The notes under the pieces: generated by a model
The model's database searches: none
The model's input: the letters and a program-made list of their open reading frames with translations, nothing else
What the model was told of the DNA's origin: nothing
Made by a program: the position numbers and the translations under genes
Shown: positions 45,688 through 56,442 of the stretch, piece after piece
Layout: each line of letters begins with the position of its first letter
Position numbering within the stretch: the first letter of the stretch is position 1
Assembly (NCBI GenBank): GCA_000750105.3
Contig: JPHH03000040.1
Span: forward strand, 248,001-312,000
Length of the DNA stretch: 64,000 nt
Origin: Tolypocladium sp. Sup5 PDA-1
Taxonomy: Eukaryota; Ascomycota; Sordariomycetes; Hypocreales; Ophiocordycipitaceae
Direction of reading: 5' to 3'

Positions 45688-47041
45688 TCACAGGCCCACG
45701 GCTGTCCTGACAAGTTGCATGGTTTCCTCGGCACTTTGGCGCGCCTTTCGTGCGCCTTCGGCTTCGACATGGTCGAGGTACGCACTCTCGGCATCCAGGA
45801 GCTCCAGGTATCGGCTCCTGATGCCATACAGCCCCTGAATGATGGCGTCGGAGACCATGGCCTTGAACTGGCGGGGGTGCGTTTCGGCGTGTTCCTGGGC
45901 GAGCTGGGCGGGGCTCCGCTGCTGTGCATCGAAGATGGATAGGATATCGAGCAAATTAGACACGCCTGGCCTGGTGGCTAGACCATAAGAAATGCCCGGT
46001 AGGGAGTCAGTCAAGGCCGACGCCACCTTGGCACGAATTTCATCTGGGGTGTCTGTGATGAGAATGCGCGAGCGGTCGTTCTTGTGTGATTTGGACATCT
46101 TGGACTTAGGGTCCGTGAGAGACATGATGCGATGCACCGGTGCTAAGCTTGGGCGTCAGTGTGCTCGGGCTTGCAAGGTCAAGTAGGGACCCAGACGAGG
46201 AGAATCACGTACGGGTGATGGTCTCTGGGTGGACCAGGTGCGGCCCATAGGCGTGGTTGAAGTTGGTGGCACACTCGCGGGCAAACTCGAGGTGCTGCTG
46301 TTGGTCATGGCCAACGGGCACATGGGTGGCTCTGGCAGCGAGAATCAGCCATGGACGGCGACGATGCATGCCAATCCACACACACGGCCAAGTAATGGTT
46401 GGTGCTGCGGTCGATGTACTTACCGGTGGACAAGAACGTCGGCAGCCTGGAGGACCGGGTAGGAAAGGAGGCCAAGCTTCAGTCGGGAGCCGACGGGGCG
46501 CTCTTCCAACTGAGACGTCAGCGGCAGGTTGAGCTTTTGCTGTAGCCGTGGTTCAGTTCCCGTCATCCACGTCGTCCGGGCGCGGCCGATATCTCTCTCA
46601 CCTTCCACTGAGTCATCCTCGACAGGTAGCCGACAGAGGCGGTGCAGGCGAGAATCCACATGAGCTCCGAGTGCGCGGGGACCTTGTTGGAGGCACAGGT
46701 CAGACGATGTGATGAGAGACTCAGTGAGGGAGGGCAACTGGGGGACGGACGGAGGATTGGTAGAAGAGTATGGAGCGGTCCGGGTCAATGCCAATGGCGA
46801 GGAGGGCGGCGAGAGTCTCCCTCTTCCGTCTCTTGAGCTTCTCGGGGGCCTGGGGCACGGTGATGGCGTGGAGGTCGACGACAGAGTAAATCAGCTTCGT
46901 GTCGGGCTCTTGCTGGAGCTGCACCCATTGCCGCAGAGCGCCGACATAGTTGCCGAGGTGAGGGACGCCGGTGGGCTGGATCCCCGAGAAGACGACTCGG
47001 GGCCGCAGAGCGTTGCTTGCGGCGGCGGCGGCGCGCTGCAT
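45688..47041 (-). CDS. MSW1: mitochondrial tryptophanyl-tRNA synthetase
   Basis: This class I aminoacyl-tRNA synthetase charges mitochondrial tRNA-Trp. Exons are 47041-46751, 46682-46602, 46539-46424, 46331-46213 and 46142-45688, giving 353 residues, the size expected for the bacterial-type organellar enzyme. The HIGH-like motif is [10 protein letters not shown] after [10 protein letters not shown]; the KMSKS loop is intact in SKMSKSHKN. Other family blocks are [34 protein letters not shown] and [13 protein letters not shown]. The Ala/Arg-rich start ([15 protein letters not shown]) suits a mitochondrial presequence. The second exon is 81 bp. The join before the KMSKS exon (ATCACCC/GTACGT to AAGCTTAG) is in phase and gives [13 protein letters not shown]. 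Confidence 0.93.
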
Positions 47042-48294
47042 TGGGCCGTCTGTACGCTTTGCGGTATGTCGTCTATGGTGCTTTTCAAAAGCTCATGAGC
47101 TCACCCAAGGAGACAAGGTACGTCTCTGGGGGCCGGGCCACTCATCTGCGTGCAACCTTGTACGGGGTGCGTATGCATTTATCGGGTGCCACATTGCTAC
47201 CCTGTAGTAGCTTCACGGAAGTTTCGCCAACGGCCGCCGTCGAATGCCTCCCTCTCTCGTGGCCTGTGGAGGTCTGAATTCATGGAGAGAATCAACGGTC
47301 GTCCAGCATCGCCTTCAGCTTGCCATCCTTGCCGATGTCGGAGGGCGAGGCGGCGCTTTCGACGGCCGACTGCCCGCTTGCATGCGCGCTGGAGCGAGCT
47401 GACGAGCTCGACAAGCATCATGTCCCGCTGTCAGCCGACTGAGAACGGCGCTCCATGCCGGCCAGAAGTACCCAGCTAAGCAGATACCAGGCGCCGTCTG
47501 GCAGAGGATGAAGACTAGCAGAGAGCCTACAGGCGCAGCATCACCAAGACATCTTACCCGATGCGGAAGCCGTCTGAGCCTCTTGAGGTGCCCGAGGGGC
47601 CGGTTCCGTCGTGAAGCGCTGCTCCACCCGTGCCTTTGTACGTAAGTTGCACCGTGGAGGATGGAAATTGACGGCTTCAGACAGTCCCTGCAGCGGCCCG
47701 GCGCGCGAGGTATTTGCAAGTCAACGCATTCGCCTTGTGCTATTGCCATTATAAACCATCTAATTAATCATGATCCCATTGGCGGGGCGGAGATAGAAGG
47801 CTGTTGAGCCTTTGGAGCAACCCCCACCTCATACTGTGGCAGGTCAACGGCAGCTACATACCCGTTCATGCCACGAAATAAGCACCCGCCGACTGATGGC
47901 AGTGACACAAAACCTACCTGGTTATCCGTAGAGAACTTCCATCTCCCAGCGTGGCAGAAGCCCAGAACGGGTCGGGTAAGGTATAGACGGGTACCTTATG
48001 CGAGGCGGGTGCTCCTAAGAGTGAATCAATGTCAGGTACCCCTCCATCCCCGCACGCGCGTGGGGTCGGTGTTCACCAGTACAGGTGCATTCACGAATCT
48101 ATGGTCGATGGAACCCACCCTCGCGCAAGCACCTCCATACCCTACACCAGCAGAGCCGTTCTTTTCCGCCTCGTCACCGGCGCTACCTACCTTCATCTAC
48201 CACCAGGTGCATTCGCGAGGCAGGTATTAATACCCCCTGGCCACTCGCCTGCCCCATTGTCCCCGTCAGAGCAAAGCAGGGAAGCCGTCCGTCT
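47042..48294. other. divergent intergenic region
   Basis: 1.25 kb between MSW1 and aminopeptidase P. A leftward open frame of 144 codons (47315-47749) and smaller frames do not match any family I know. Both promoters should be here. Confidence 0.45.
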
Positions 48295-50522
48295 ATGCTC
48301 CCGCGACTGGCTGCCAGCCTATCTCGCCTCACACTCCCGAGACATCAGCTCATAGCTCCCCTTGCGTCCACAACCCGGCTCTCTGCTACCGCTACCGTTA
48401 CCACTACCGCCACCGCAGCCATGGCCGTGGCCAAGGTCAACACCTCGTCCCAGCTGTCCAAGCTGAGGAGCCTCATGGAGGAGCGCAGGGTCCACGTGTA
48501 CAGTGAGTGCCAGTGGGCACACGGCCCCCTTCCATGGCTCCATGGTCTCTCTGGCTGCTAACCCAGCTGGCCCAAACAGTCATCCCGTCCGAGGACAGCC
48601 ACAGCTCCGAGTACATCGCCGACTGCGACGCCCGCCGCGAGTTCATCTCGGGCTTCACCGGCTCCGCCGGGTGCGCCGTCGTCACCCTCCAGGCCGCCGC
48701 ATTGGCCACCGACGGACGTTACTTCAACCAGGCGTCCAAGCAGCTCGATGACAACTGGACGCTGCTCAAGCAGGGCCTTCAGGACGTCCCGACCTGGCAG
48801 GAGTGGGCTGCCGAGCAGTCAGCCGGAGGCAAGACCGTCGCCGTCGACCCTACGCTGCTCGCCGGGCCCGCCGCCAAGAAGCTCGCTGAACAGATCCGCA
48901 AGGCTGGTGGCTCCGACCTGCTGCCGCTCGACGACAACCTCGTCGATGCCGTCTGGGCCGACCGCCGGCCCTCGCGTCCCCGTCAGACAGCCATCGTCCT
49001 GCCCGACGATGTCGCCGGCAAGTCGGTCCAGAGCAAGATCGCCGACCTGCGCCAGGAGCTGGCCAAGAAGAACTGCCCCGGATTCTTCGTCTCAATGCTC
49101 GACGAGGTGGCCTGGCTCTTCAACCTTCGCGGCAGCGACATCCCCTACAACCCCGTCTTCTTCTCCTACGCCACCATCACTCCGCAGTCGGCGACTCTCT
49201 ACATCGACGAGTCCAAGTTGAGCGAAGTCTGCACGGCCCACCTGTTCAGCAACAATGTCCACGTCAAGCCGTACGACGCCTTCTTCAGCGAGGCCCGAAG
49301 CCTCCATGCCGAGGTCGCCGAGAAGAGCAAGGCCTCGGGGACCACGGCCCCCGCAGCCTTCCTCATGTCCAACAAGGGCTCCTGGGCCTTGCAGCGCGCC
49401 CTTGGAGGCGAGGGTTCCGTCGAGGAGATCCGCAGCCCCGTCGGCGACGCCAAGGCCATCAAGAACGAGACCGAGATGGCTGGCATGCGGGCGTGCCATG
49501 TCCGGGACGGTGCGGCCCTGATCGAGTTCTTCGCCTGGCTCGAGGACCAGCTCGTGGCCAAGAAGGCTACGCTGGACGAGGTGCAGGCCGCCGACAAGCT
49601 GGAAGAGCTGCGGTCCAAGAAGCAGCACTTTGTTGGCCTCTCCTTTCCCACCATTTCGTCCACTGGGCCAAAGTAAGTCGATGCCATCTGCCCCTTTGCA
49701 CAGCCAAGGACATGCGGACGCTGACAGGTTGCTCTCTTCCAGTGCGGCCGTGATTCACTACGGACCCGAAAAGGGAAGCTGCGCAACTATTGACCCGGCA
49801 AGCGTGTATTTGTGCGATTCCGGTGCGCAGTTCTTGGACGGCACAACGGACACGACGCGGACGCTGCACTTTGGCAAGCCCACGGATGCCGAGAAGAAGG
49901 CCTATACCTTAGTCCTTAAGGGCGTGATTGGACTTGACACGGCCGTCTTCCCTAAGGGGACGACTGGGTTCGCTCTGGACTGCCTGGCCCGCCAGCACCT
50001 TTGGGTGAGTGAACCAACCTTGCATGCATGTTCTCGAGCCAAGAGGGGCCTCGAGGGGACGAGAAGGTTCTTCTCCAGGCTAACGGCGCGCAGAAAACGG
50101 GATTAGACTACCGCCACGGCACCGGTCACGGTGTTGGCTCCTACTTGAACGTCCACGAAGGGCCCATCGGCATTGGCACGCGCGTCCAGTATACCGAGGT
50201 GCCCTTGGCCCCTGGCAACGTCCTCTCCAACGAGCCGGGATACTACGAGGACGGCAGCTTCGGCATTCGCATCGAGAACATCATGATGGTCAAGGAAGTC
50301 GAGACGGAGCACTGCTTCGGCGACAAGCCTTTCCTGGGTTTCGAGCACGTCACCATGGTTCCCTACTGCCAGAACCTCATGGAAACGAGCCTCTTGACAG
50401 CCGAGGAGAAGGAGTGGGTCAACGCGTACAATGCGGAGATTCTGGAGAGGACGAGAGGATTCTTTGAAAACGACCCATTGACGATGGCGTGGCTCACCCG
50501 CGAAACACAGCCCATAGCATAA
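48295..50522 (+). CDS. AMPP: Xaa-Pro aminopeptidase P
   Basis: Aminopeptidase P is an M24B metallopeptidase that removes N-terminal residues preceding proline. Exons are 48295-48502, 48580-49672, 49743-50004 and 50094-50522. The long form starts at 48295 (663 residues); an internal ATG at 48421 gives a 621-residue form beginning [12 protein letters not shown]. The 42 extra residues ([18 protein letters not shown]...) are basic, Ser/Thr-rich and acid-free, like a mitochondrial presequence, so two compartments could be served. The creatinase-like N-domain includes [15 protein letters not shown] [21 protein letters not shown]. Metal ligands of the pita-bread fold are visible: both Asp of [17 protein letters not shown], His in [11 protein letters not shown], Glu in NEPGYYEDG and Glu in GIRIENIM. 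Introns split at VY/IIPSEDS, GPN and QHLW. Confidence 0.93.
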
Positions 50523-50604
50523 GAACCTGGAGGAGGAGGCCATACATAATTTATATACCTTTTAAAAAGAAACAAGGTAAAGAACGAGACTCGAACAGTC
50601 CGCC

Positions 50605-51208
50605 CTACAGACGCACAAAGGCGGCCAAGATAAAGGTCAGCGCGAAGAACGACGTGAACCACGGGTTGTCTGCGCCAGCCCTGCTCAGGGAGGACAAGCC
50701 TGGCCACCGCTGCTGGTCGAGGCCGACCAGGCGAGGAACGTCTAGTCCCCAGCGGGAGGCAATCTTGGTTGGCAAGAGTTAGCAGTTGACGGTAAGGTGG
50801 GGGAGAGTGGGCGGGACGAAAGGGGCCACACATGAAAAGAAACAGCCAGCAAGCCGCCGAGAAAGACGAGCGTTCGCGAGAATAGGGCGACGACGAAGCC
50901 AGCAGCAAAGCCTGTGCGAGGTGGAGAGAACCGGGCAGGTCAGCCAGGGGAAAGGAATTAATGGCATTGGTGCATGTGCAAAGACGCGACGAACCAGCAA
51001 GACTGCCGCTCGAGACTTGTCGGACAAGCTGCGGCGACAGGCTGGACCCCGGAGGTTGCTGCCGCAGCCGAGAGCGAGGAGTCGCCGTAATAGGCTGGCC
51101 TGAGTCCAGCCGTAGAGGCACGCGAGGGCTGGACAGCATCATTGCCCCGACACACACTCCGCCGGCAGCGAGGAGGCGGGCGGTGCGAAGCCCGAGGACG
51201 CGGCTCAT
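50605..51208 (-). CDS. FUN14-family mitochondrial membrane protein
   Basis: This is a small membrane protein resembling the FUN14/FUNDC family of mitochondrial outer-membrane proteins; FUNDC1 is a mitophagy receptor in animals, and the fungal role is less clear. Exons are 51208-50995, 50911-50832 and 50763-50605, giving 150 residues. The N-terminus is Arg/Leu-rich (MSRVLGLRTARLLAAGG). The FUN14-like part starts LSPQLVRQVSSGSLAGFAAG and contains a hydrophobic helix VVALFSRTLVFLGGLLAVSF. A second hydrophobic segment ends the protein (WFTSFFALTFILAAFVRL). No LIR-type motif was sought in detail. The gene ends 82 bp from the end of aminopeptidase P, tail-to-tail. The continuous 281-codon frame over the same DNA is not the real protein because it runs out of phase after exon 1. 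Confidence 0.7.
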
Positions 51209-51920
51209 GTTGGCGGCGATACCCGGTGTTGCTGTAGGTACGTATTATAGTCACGTATTCGTACGTGCGAGTTTATGACACCCTGCGATGGTAATATGCA
51301 AGTGTGAGGCCGGGATGCACCACAGATGACGGTGTGAGCTGTTGGTTGATGACGTCTGTGAGTTGGCCCCGATTACGTCAGGGCCGTCCCGTCGCTCAAA
51401 GAGGAAACGGCTTGATTAAACACTCTCCTGCCAGCTGCCACGAAGTATGCAGACCGAGACCACACCTGCCTGGCATGGTATTAGTTGGTAGCAATGGTCG
51501 GCATTGCCCATAAGTTTCCGTCTGCGCCATCCATGCACATGGACCGTCTCCATCAACGAGGCACTGTCGGTGGCATATACCTCGTACGGGCAAGCTTGAA
51601 CAAGGTACTTGAATGAGTTGCGCTGAGACTTCAGGCACTGACAAGCCGAGACAGCGGGAGGGATATAACAACAAAATATAAGGTCTCGTCTTGAGAAGCA
51701 TGCATGGCTCCGACCTGCGCCAAACCTTGAAGCGTCCCAGGCGCTCGCGAACCCCCCTCACCCCCAAAAGGGGGGCGGACACAATCCCCGACCCCAAAGA
51801 CACAGTCAGTATACAGTCGACAGCAGAAGCGAGAGTCGCCTTCTGAGGATATAGTAGTAGATACGCCACAACGCCGCGGGGCCAACCGGCCCCTTGAACC
51901 AACCCGCCGCCCAGGCTCCA
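51209..51920. other. intergenic region
   Basis: 0.7 kb between CENP-A and the FUN14-like gene, both leftward. It contains a CCCCCCTCACCCCC/GGGGG-type stretch near 51752-51776. No gene was recognised. Confidence 0.5.
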
Positions 51921-52504
51921 TCATCCCAGGCCGGCCCAGATACCCCGGATCCGTCTCGCAAGCTGTATGTCCTTTTGCATTATTGTGACCCTCTTGGCGT
52001 GGATGGCGCAGAGCTGGGCGTCCTCGAACAGGTGGACCATGAAGGCCTCGGCGGCTTCTTGTAGGGCTTGGATGGCCTGGCTCTGCCACCGAAACTCGCG
52101 TCCCCTCGGACGGCAGTTCATGCCAATCTCACGGACCTGGGACAGTTACTGTTAGCGCACGTTGCACGTTGGGGGAATGGGCGGGGATGGCGTCTAAACT
52201 GACCAAGCGCATAAAGGGTAATTTTAGTAACAGCAGCTTGGTGCCGCTCTGGTATTGCCTGATTTCGCGCAGGGCGACGGTGCCGGGCCGGTAGCGTCTT
52301 TTGTGCTTTATGGGGATCGGGTCGCCGGCTGCAAGGAAGGGAGGACATTGTCAGCTTCGGCTTCGGATTTCCATGGGCAGCTTGCGCGGGGAGGGAGCAC
52401 ACATGAGTGGATGCGTGCGTGCGTGCATAGGTACCTTGGACGTCCCCTGGGCGTGAGCGCCGAGCCGCCGAGCCGCCGGTCGATTTTCTGGGCTTGGGGG
52501 CCAT
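51921..52504 (-). CDS. CSE4: centromeric histone H3 variant CENP-A
   Basis: CENP-A replaces H3 in centromeric nucleosomes and specifies the kinetochore site. Exons are 52504-52435, 52328-52204 and 52136-51921, giving 136 residues. The short tail [20 protein letters not shown] keeps H3-like KSTGG but then diverges. The fold begins [20 protein letters not shown]. Canonical H3 has RFQSSAI, whereas this gene has RWQSQAI, the Trp typical of CENP-A. The end [22 protein letters not shown] is H3-like, but the tail IWAGLG is not. The alpha-N segment [17 protein letters not shown] differs from H3 at several core sites. Three exons are unlike the usual H3 gene. The sequence does not say where the centromere is, and gene position is unrelated to it. 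Confidence 0.9.
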
Positions 52505-53452
52505 GATGCGCGCGCGGACGAGAGAGAACGTGTATGACAGACGATCGATATTGAAGCTATAGCGAAGAGGCGAGCAAGACGAGGGAGGACAGAAGGCGCG
52601 CTCTACAGGAGGCAATTCGGGTTTGGTCGCGAGCGCCGTCGTCGAGTTGAGCGCGCCGAGGATATGGGAATAGTAAATAAATTGGTGAGGAACCAGAGCA
52701 CCAGAGCTAGAGAACGGGCGGGAGGAGCCTGGCGACGGGCAGAGGGGCCGTGTGGTGGTCGTAAAAAGGGGCGGTGACGATGGCGATGGCGGTGAGAGAT
52801 GCCATATGGTATCTCTTGAGCCGTGTCGACGCGATATAATGGTCAATGGCCCTGGGTGGTGGCGGCGAAGAAGAACAGAGAAGAGTGCTGTTTGCGCGCG
52901 TGAGAGCGACGCGCGCGCTTGAGCGACGGTACAAGATGCCCCAGCCCCGCGTTTTTCTAATGGAGTGGCGCAGGAGACCGGAATTGGAACGCGACGAGCC
53001 ACACTCGCCGCCACCTCACCAGCCCGACAGGGCAACGAACAGCCACAACTTGAAGCTTCCTCAATGGTTCCCCCCACCTTCCGCGGCTGAAGTGTGGCGC
53101 AGGCGGTCTCCGTTTGGCCCGTTCCAAAAGGCCACCTCTGATGTACGAAACAGCTGCGGATACCTATCCGTACCGACCTACGGAGTACCTTTCGTATCCG
53201 TCCGATCCATGGAGGACTTGCAGAACATCATCACCTCTTACCTTGCCTCCATGCGTCGCTTCTCAACGCTTGTACATATCCAGAGCCTCGCAATCGCAAC
53301 GGCCGTTACAGGAACTATTAATATCTCCCACCTCATTTGAAGCACCGTCGCAGCTTGTCTCGCCTTGCGCTCCCTGCACCGTGTCCCCGACTTCCCCGCC
53401 GGCGCCGTTGGGGCGCAACTCTCGCATCCTGCGTCATCGCCGACCTCCTCTC

Positions 53453-53497
<45 letters not shown>

Positions 53498-53509
53498 TCT
53501 CGTGGCATC
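52505..53509. promoter_or_regulatory. divergent CENP-A/derlin promoter region
   Basis: A 1-kb divergent promoter region. One CTACGGAGTACC motif lies at 53178-53189. A CT microsatellite (53457-53484) runs straight into a CG repeat (53485-53496), ending 13 bp before the derlin start codon. A leftward 319-codon frame extending from the CENP-A gene is an artefact. Confidence 0.55.
53457..53496. repeat. (CT)14 followed by (CG)6
   Basis: Fourteen CT dinucleotides run directly into six CG dinucleotides in the derlin 5'UTR. The first half is homopurine/homopyrimidine (possible triplex DNA) and the second is alternating CG (possible Z-DNA). Confidence 0.9.
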
Positions 53510-54344
53510 ATGGATCAAGTCATGGACGGCGGTCGCCTGCCCCTCGAGGCCTGGTTCTGGGAGATGCCCATCTGCACCCGCTGGTGGACCGCCGCCACCG
53601 TCCTCACGAGCGCCCTCGTCCAGTGCCACATGGTGACGCCCTTCCAACTCTTCTACAGCTTCCGCGCCGTCTTTATAAAGTCCCAGGTCAGGCCCCCCCC
53701 CCACCCTTCTTGCACCCCCCCTGCCCTGCCCTGCCTGACCTCTCGCCTCGTCGTCGCTAACGTCCCTCCAGTATTGGCGGCTGGTGACGACCTTCCTCTA
53801 CTTCGGCCCCTTCTCGCTCGACCTCCTCTTCCACATCTATTTCCTCCAGCGCTACGCCCGCCTCCTCGAAGAATCCTCGGGCCGCTCGCCGGCGCATTTC
53901 TCGTGGCTCCTCCTCTACGCCATGGCCAGCCTCATCGCCCTGTCGCCCCTCGTCTCCATGCCCTTCCTCGGCCACCCGCTGTCCTCGACCCTCGTTTACA
54001 TATGGTCCCGACGCAACCCCGACACCAGACTCAGCTTCCTCGGCCTCCTCGTCTTCACCGCGCCATATCTTCCCTGGGTCCTCATGGCCTTTAGCCTCTT
54101 CATGCACGGCACCATCCCCAGGGACGAGATCATGGGAGTCGTCATTGGCCACGTCTGGTACTTCTTCACCGACGTCTACCCGCCTCTCCACAACGGCTCG
54201 CGGCCACTTGACCCTCCGGCGTGGTGGAGACGACTCTTTGAAGGCTGGGCCGCCCGCGATTCGGGCAACGGCATCAACAACGACATCGTGGCCGCAGCCG
54301 GCAGGGACGTAGCCGGCCCGGCCGTCCCTGCCGATGTGCATTAG
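53510..54344 (+). CDS. derlin family ER protein (Der1/Dfm1-like)
   Basis: Derlins are catalytically dead rhomboid-fold proteins of the ER membrane that move misfolded proteins out for degradation. Exon 1 is 53510-53686 and exon 2 is 53772-54344, giving 249 residues. Family marks are PICTRWWTAATVLTSAL in the first helix, VTPFQLFYSF, and the WR-containing YWRLVTTFLYFGPFSLDLLFHIYFL with GPFS and a Tyr-rich stretch (QRYARLLEE). Five or six hydrophobic helices follow, including GVVIGHVWYFFTDVYP near the end. No Ser/His dyad of active rhomboids is evident. The C-terminal tail is hydrophilic and I see no clear SHP box, so assignment to Der1 or Dfm1 is open. The intron begins next to a 10-C run. Confidence 0.9.
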
Positions 54345-56442
54345 CAGCAACTGGCGTCTTCCCTAGTCCTGGGACATTTTTGTGGCTGCCTTGCCCGGGG
54401 CATTGCCGCGTGTGCATCATTTCTATTCCCGATTGCTCCTCGTCACTCCGCCTGGACGGCCAAGGGGGTTCCAGTCTTGCTTCTCTGGCTCTGTCTTGTT
54501 TTGAGGGTTTTTGCACACTCGGCGTTTGGTTTGGCATTAGAGGGGCGTCTCGGTAAGGCATCTATCAGACGCCAGCGAGATATGGAGCGTTTTGGAACCA
54601 AAGTACATGCATCACCCACCGTATATTACCGCTCGACCTAGCACTGCAGTGTACGAAATCCGGAGTAGTCCGTACATGAATCCGATTCAAGGCCCCCGGG
54701 CCTTGGGGTGCTACTTTGCATTACCTTGTGTCCTGGCAAGCGAGATGTGCGACACAGGACGCAGACTGCCAACCTGGCGTGGATATTCGGCCGCTGGAGG
54801 ACTAGACGTTGCTGTAATCGCAAAGGTCGGCCTGTTGCAAGGCAAGGTACGAACACCTAGGTAAGTTGGCAAGGTAGGGAACGTCTGGTGCCGCAAGCAC
54901 TCATTAGTGTCACCGCGTGCCCAGGAATGGGAGGCTTCGTCGTCCCTTGGCCACTTGGCGCCCGCGGTTGTTGTCGCACGGCCAAGCCTTCCAAGAGTTG
55001 CATGCCGACGCTTTAAATACTCGACCTTGTCCCAGCGTCGGTCAGTCACCACCTCGTACCATCCATTCACATCCTCGTCCTCGACTTCGACCTCAGCCTC
55101 GAGCTCATGCTCACGCCTCGCGGCTCGCCCTGCCTTGACTATACATGAGATATGCATGCTATCACGCGCGACATGGCCTCACGCGCGAGTTGTCAGCCTC
55201 CGTCGATCCATCGATGGCGGCGCAGCTGAGGTGCTGGGGTCCCTACCCGCCCGCCCGCCTGCTTCCGATTCATTGCCTTGAACCTCGTCGCTTCCAAGCT
55301 GCGCCCGCCACCACGACGGCCCTGTCCCGCATCTGGGCCTCTGCTGCACCAATACATCCACCGAACTACTACATACGGGTAGCGACCCTCGAAGTTACTA
55401 CCTAATAGCCCGCCTTGGGCCACGTTTTCAGTTTCCAGCGCCGCGTCTGGTCGCCTTTTGCAGACCGACCGTCTTGGCTATGAGCCACAGCTGTTGGACC
55501 ACCAACTAGCAAACGCCCTCTCTTGTCGGCCAACGAAGCCGTTTCGGATCGACTGGACCGCCGTCGAGTCAGTGAATCTTGGTCCCTCGCTGCCCTTTGT
55601 GCTGCCTTGAGCGGTTTCCTCCCTGGGCCGCTGGCAGCTAGAGGCTCTCGATGTGCTCGTTGGCCGAAGGAGGGGAAGGTCGTGCGAGCGCCACCGAACC
55701 AGTCGCGAAATTGCCGCAAAATGCTAAATGGGCGCCTCGAGCAAGGGGCAGAGTGCGCACGACAAACGAACCATCCATGATAAGCATACATGCTAAGCAT
55801 GGCGTACAAGCTTAACTAGCCCCCAAGCCCCGTGCCGCGGACCCACCGTCGGTCTGCCACTTGGGCTAGACGCCCCGGGTCGGTCTGGCCCCTGGCTGTC
55901 CCAAGCGCCGCCCCGGGCTTCTGGCATCGACGAGAGCAGGCTCACGCGAGCGAGCATTCATCTGGCTGTCGTTTCCCTCCGTGGGCCCCTATCCCTGCCC
56001 CTGTCCTGGCCGGCCGCGGGTAAGCAGGGCCTCCTGTCAAGTCTACTGTCTGTGGGGGGATTCTCCCCTTCTGCTCCCACGCCAACACCCACGTGGGTAT
56101 CTCAACGGCTGCCATAGGGGGATGCCTTGGCCTCATCGCGACCTGGACGACGCTGTTTGTTGCGATATTGGACCGTGGCGCGAAATGGTATCCTTGCAGA
56201 CGCGGCCAGGCCGGTCGGTCGCCGCTCTCCATGTGTGCGTCTTGCTGGCTTCGGTGACCCGATGCAGGGCCTAAGGCCTTGCCTTGCGCGAAGGTTTGCG
56301 GATGGAAAACGTGGCACACAAGATAGGCGTATAACCTTATAAGGTTGTGTCCTGCTCTCTCCCTCTGTCCTGGGAACCCGGCAAAGCTGTATCATCTTCA
56401 TCACACTCCCTCGACACGCTCTCCTCCATCAGCCCAGTCAAG
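54345..56442. other. 2.1-kb intergenic region upstream of PHO89
   Basis: No gene was recognised despite several short open frames. A perfect 10-bp palindrome CCCACGTGGG lies at 56088-56097 and a perfect 14-bp palindrome AACCTTATAAGGTT at 56333-56346, both upstream of the phosphate symporter. A GTCCGTAC/CGGAGTA motif pair occurs near 54650-54676. Confidence 0.5.
56088..56097. promoter_or_regulatory. CACGTGGG phosphate-response-type site
   Basis: CCCACGTGGG contains CACGTGGG on both strands, the high-affinity type of site bound by Pho4 in yeast and NUC-1 in Neurospora. It is about 345 bp upstream of the PHO89-type gene start, a suitable distance for phosphate-starvation control. Function is inferred from sequence and context. 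Confidence 0.6.

Noticed and set aside
50363..51208. 281-codon leftward frame spanning the FUN14-like gene
   Set aside because: It is in phase only with exon 1; the conserved hydrophobic blocks lie in other frames joined by introns.
52118..53077. 319-codon leftward frame including the CENP-A start
   Set aside because: Only MAPKPRKS... onward is H3-like; the upstream part is promoter DNA and the CENP-A fold needs two splices.
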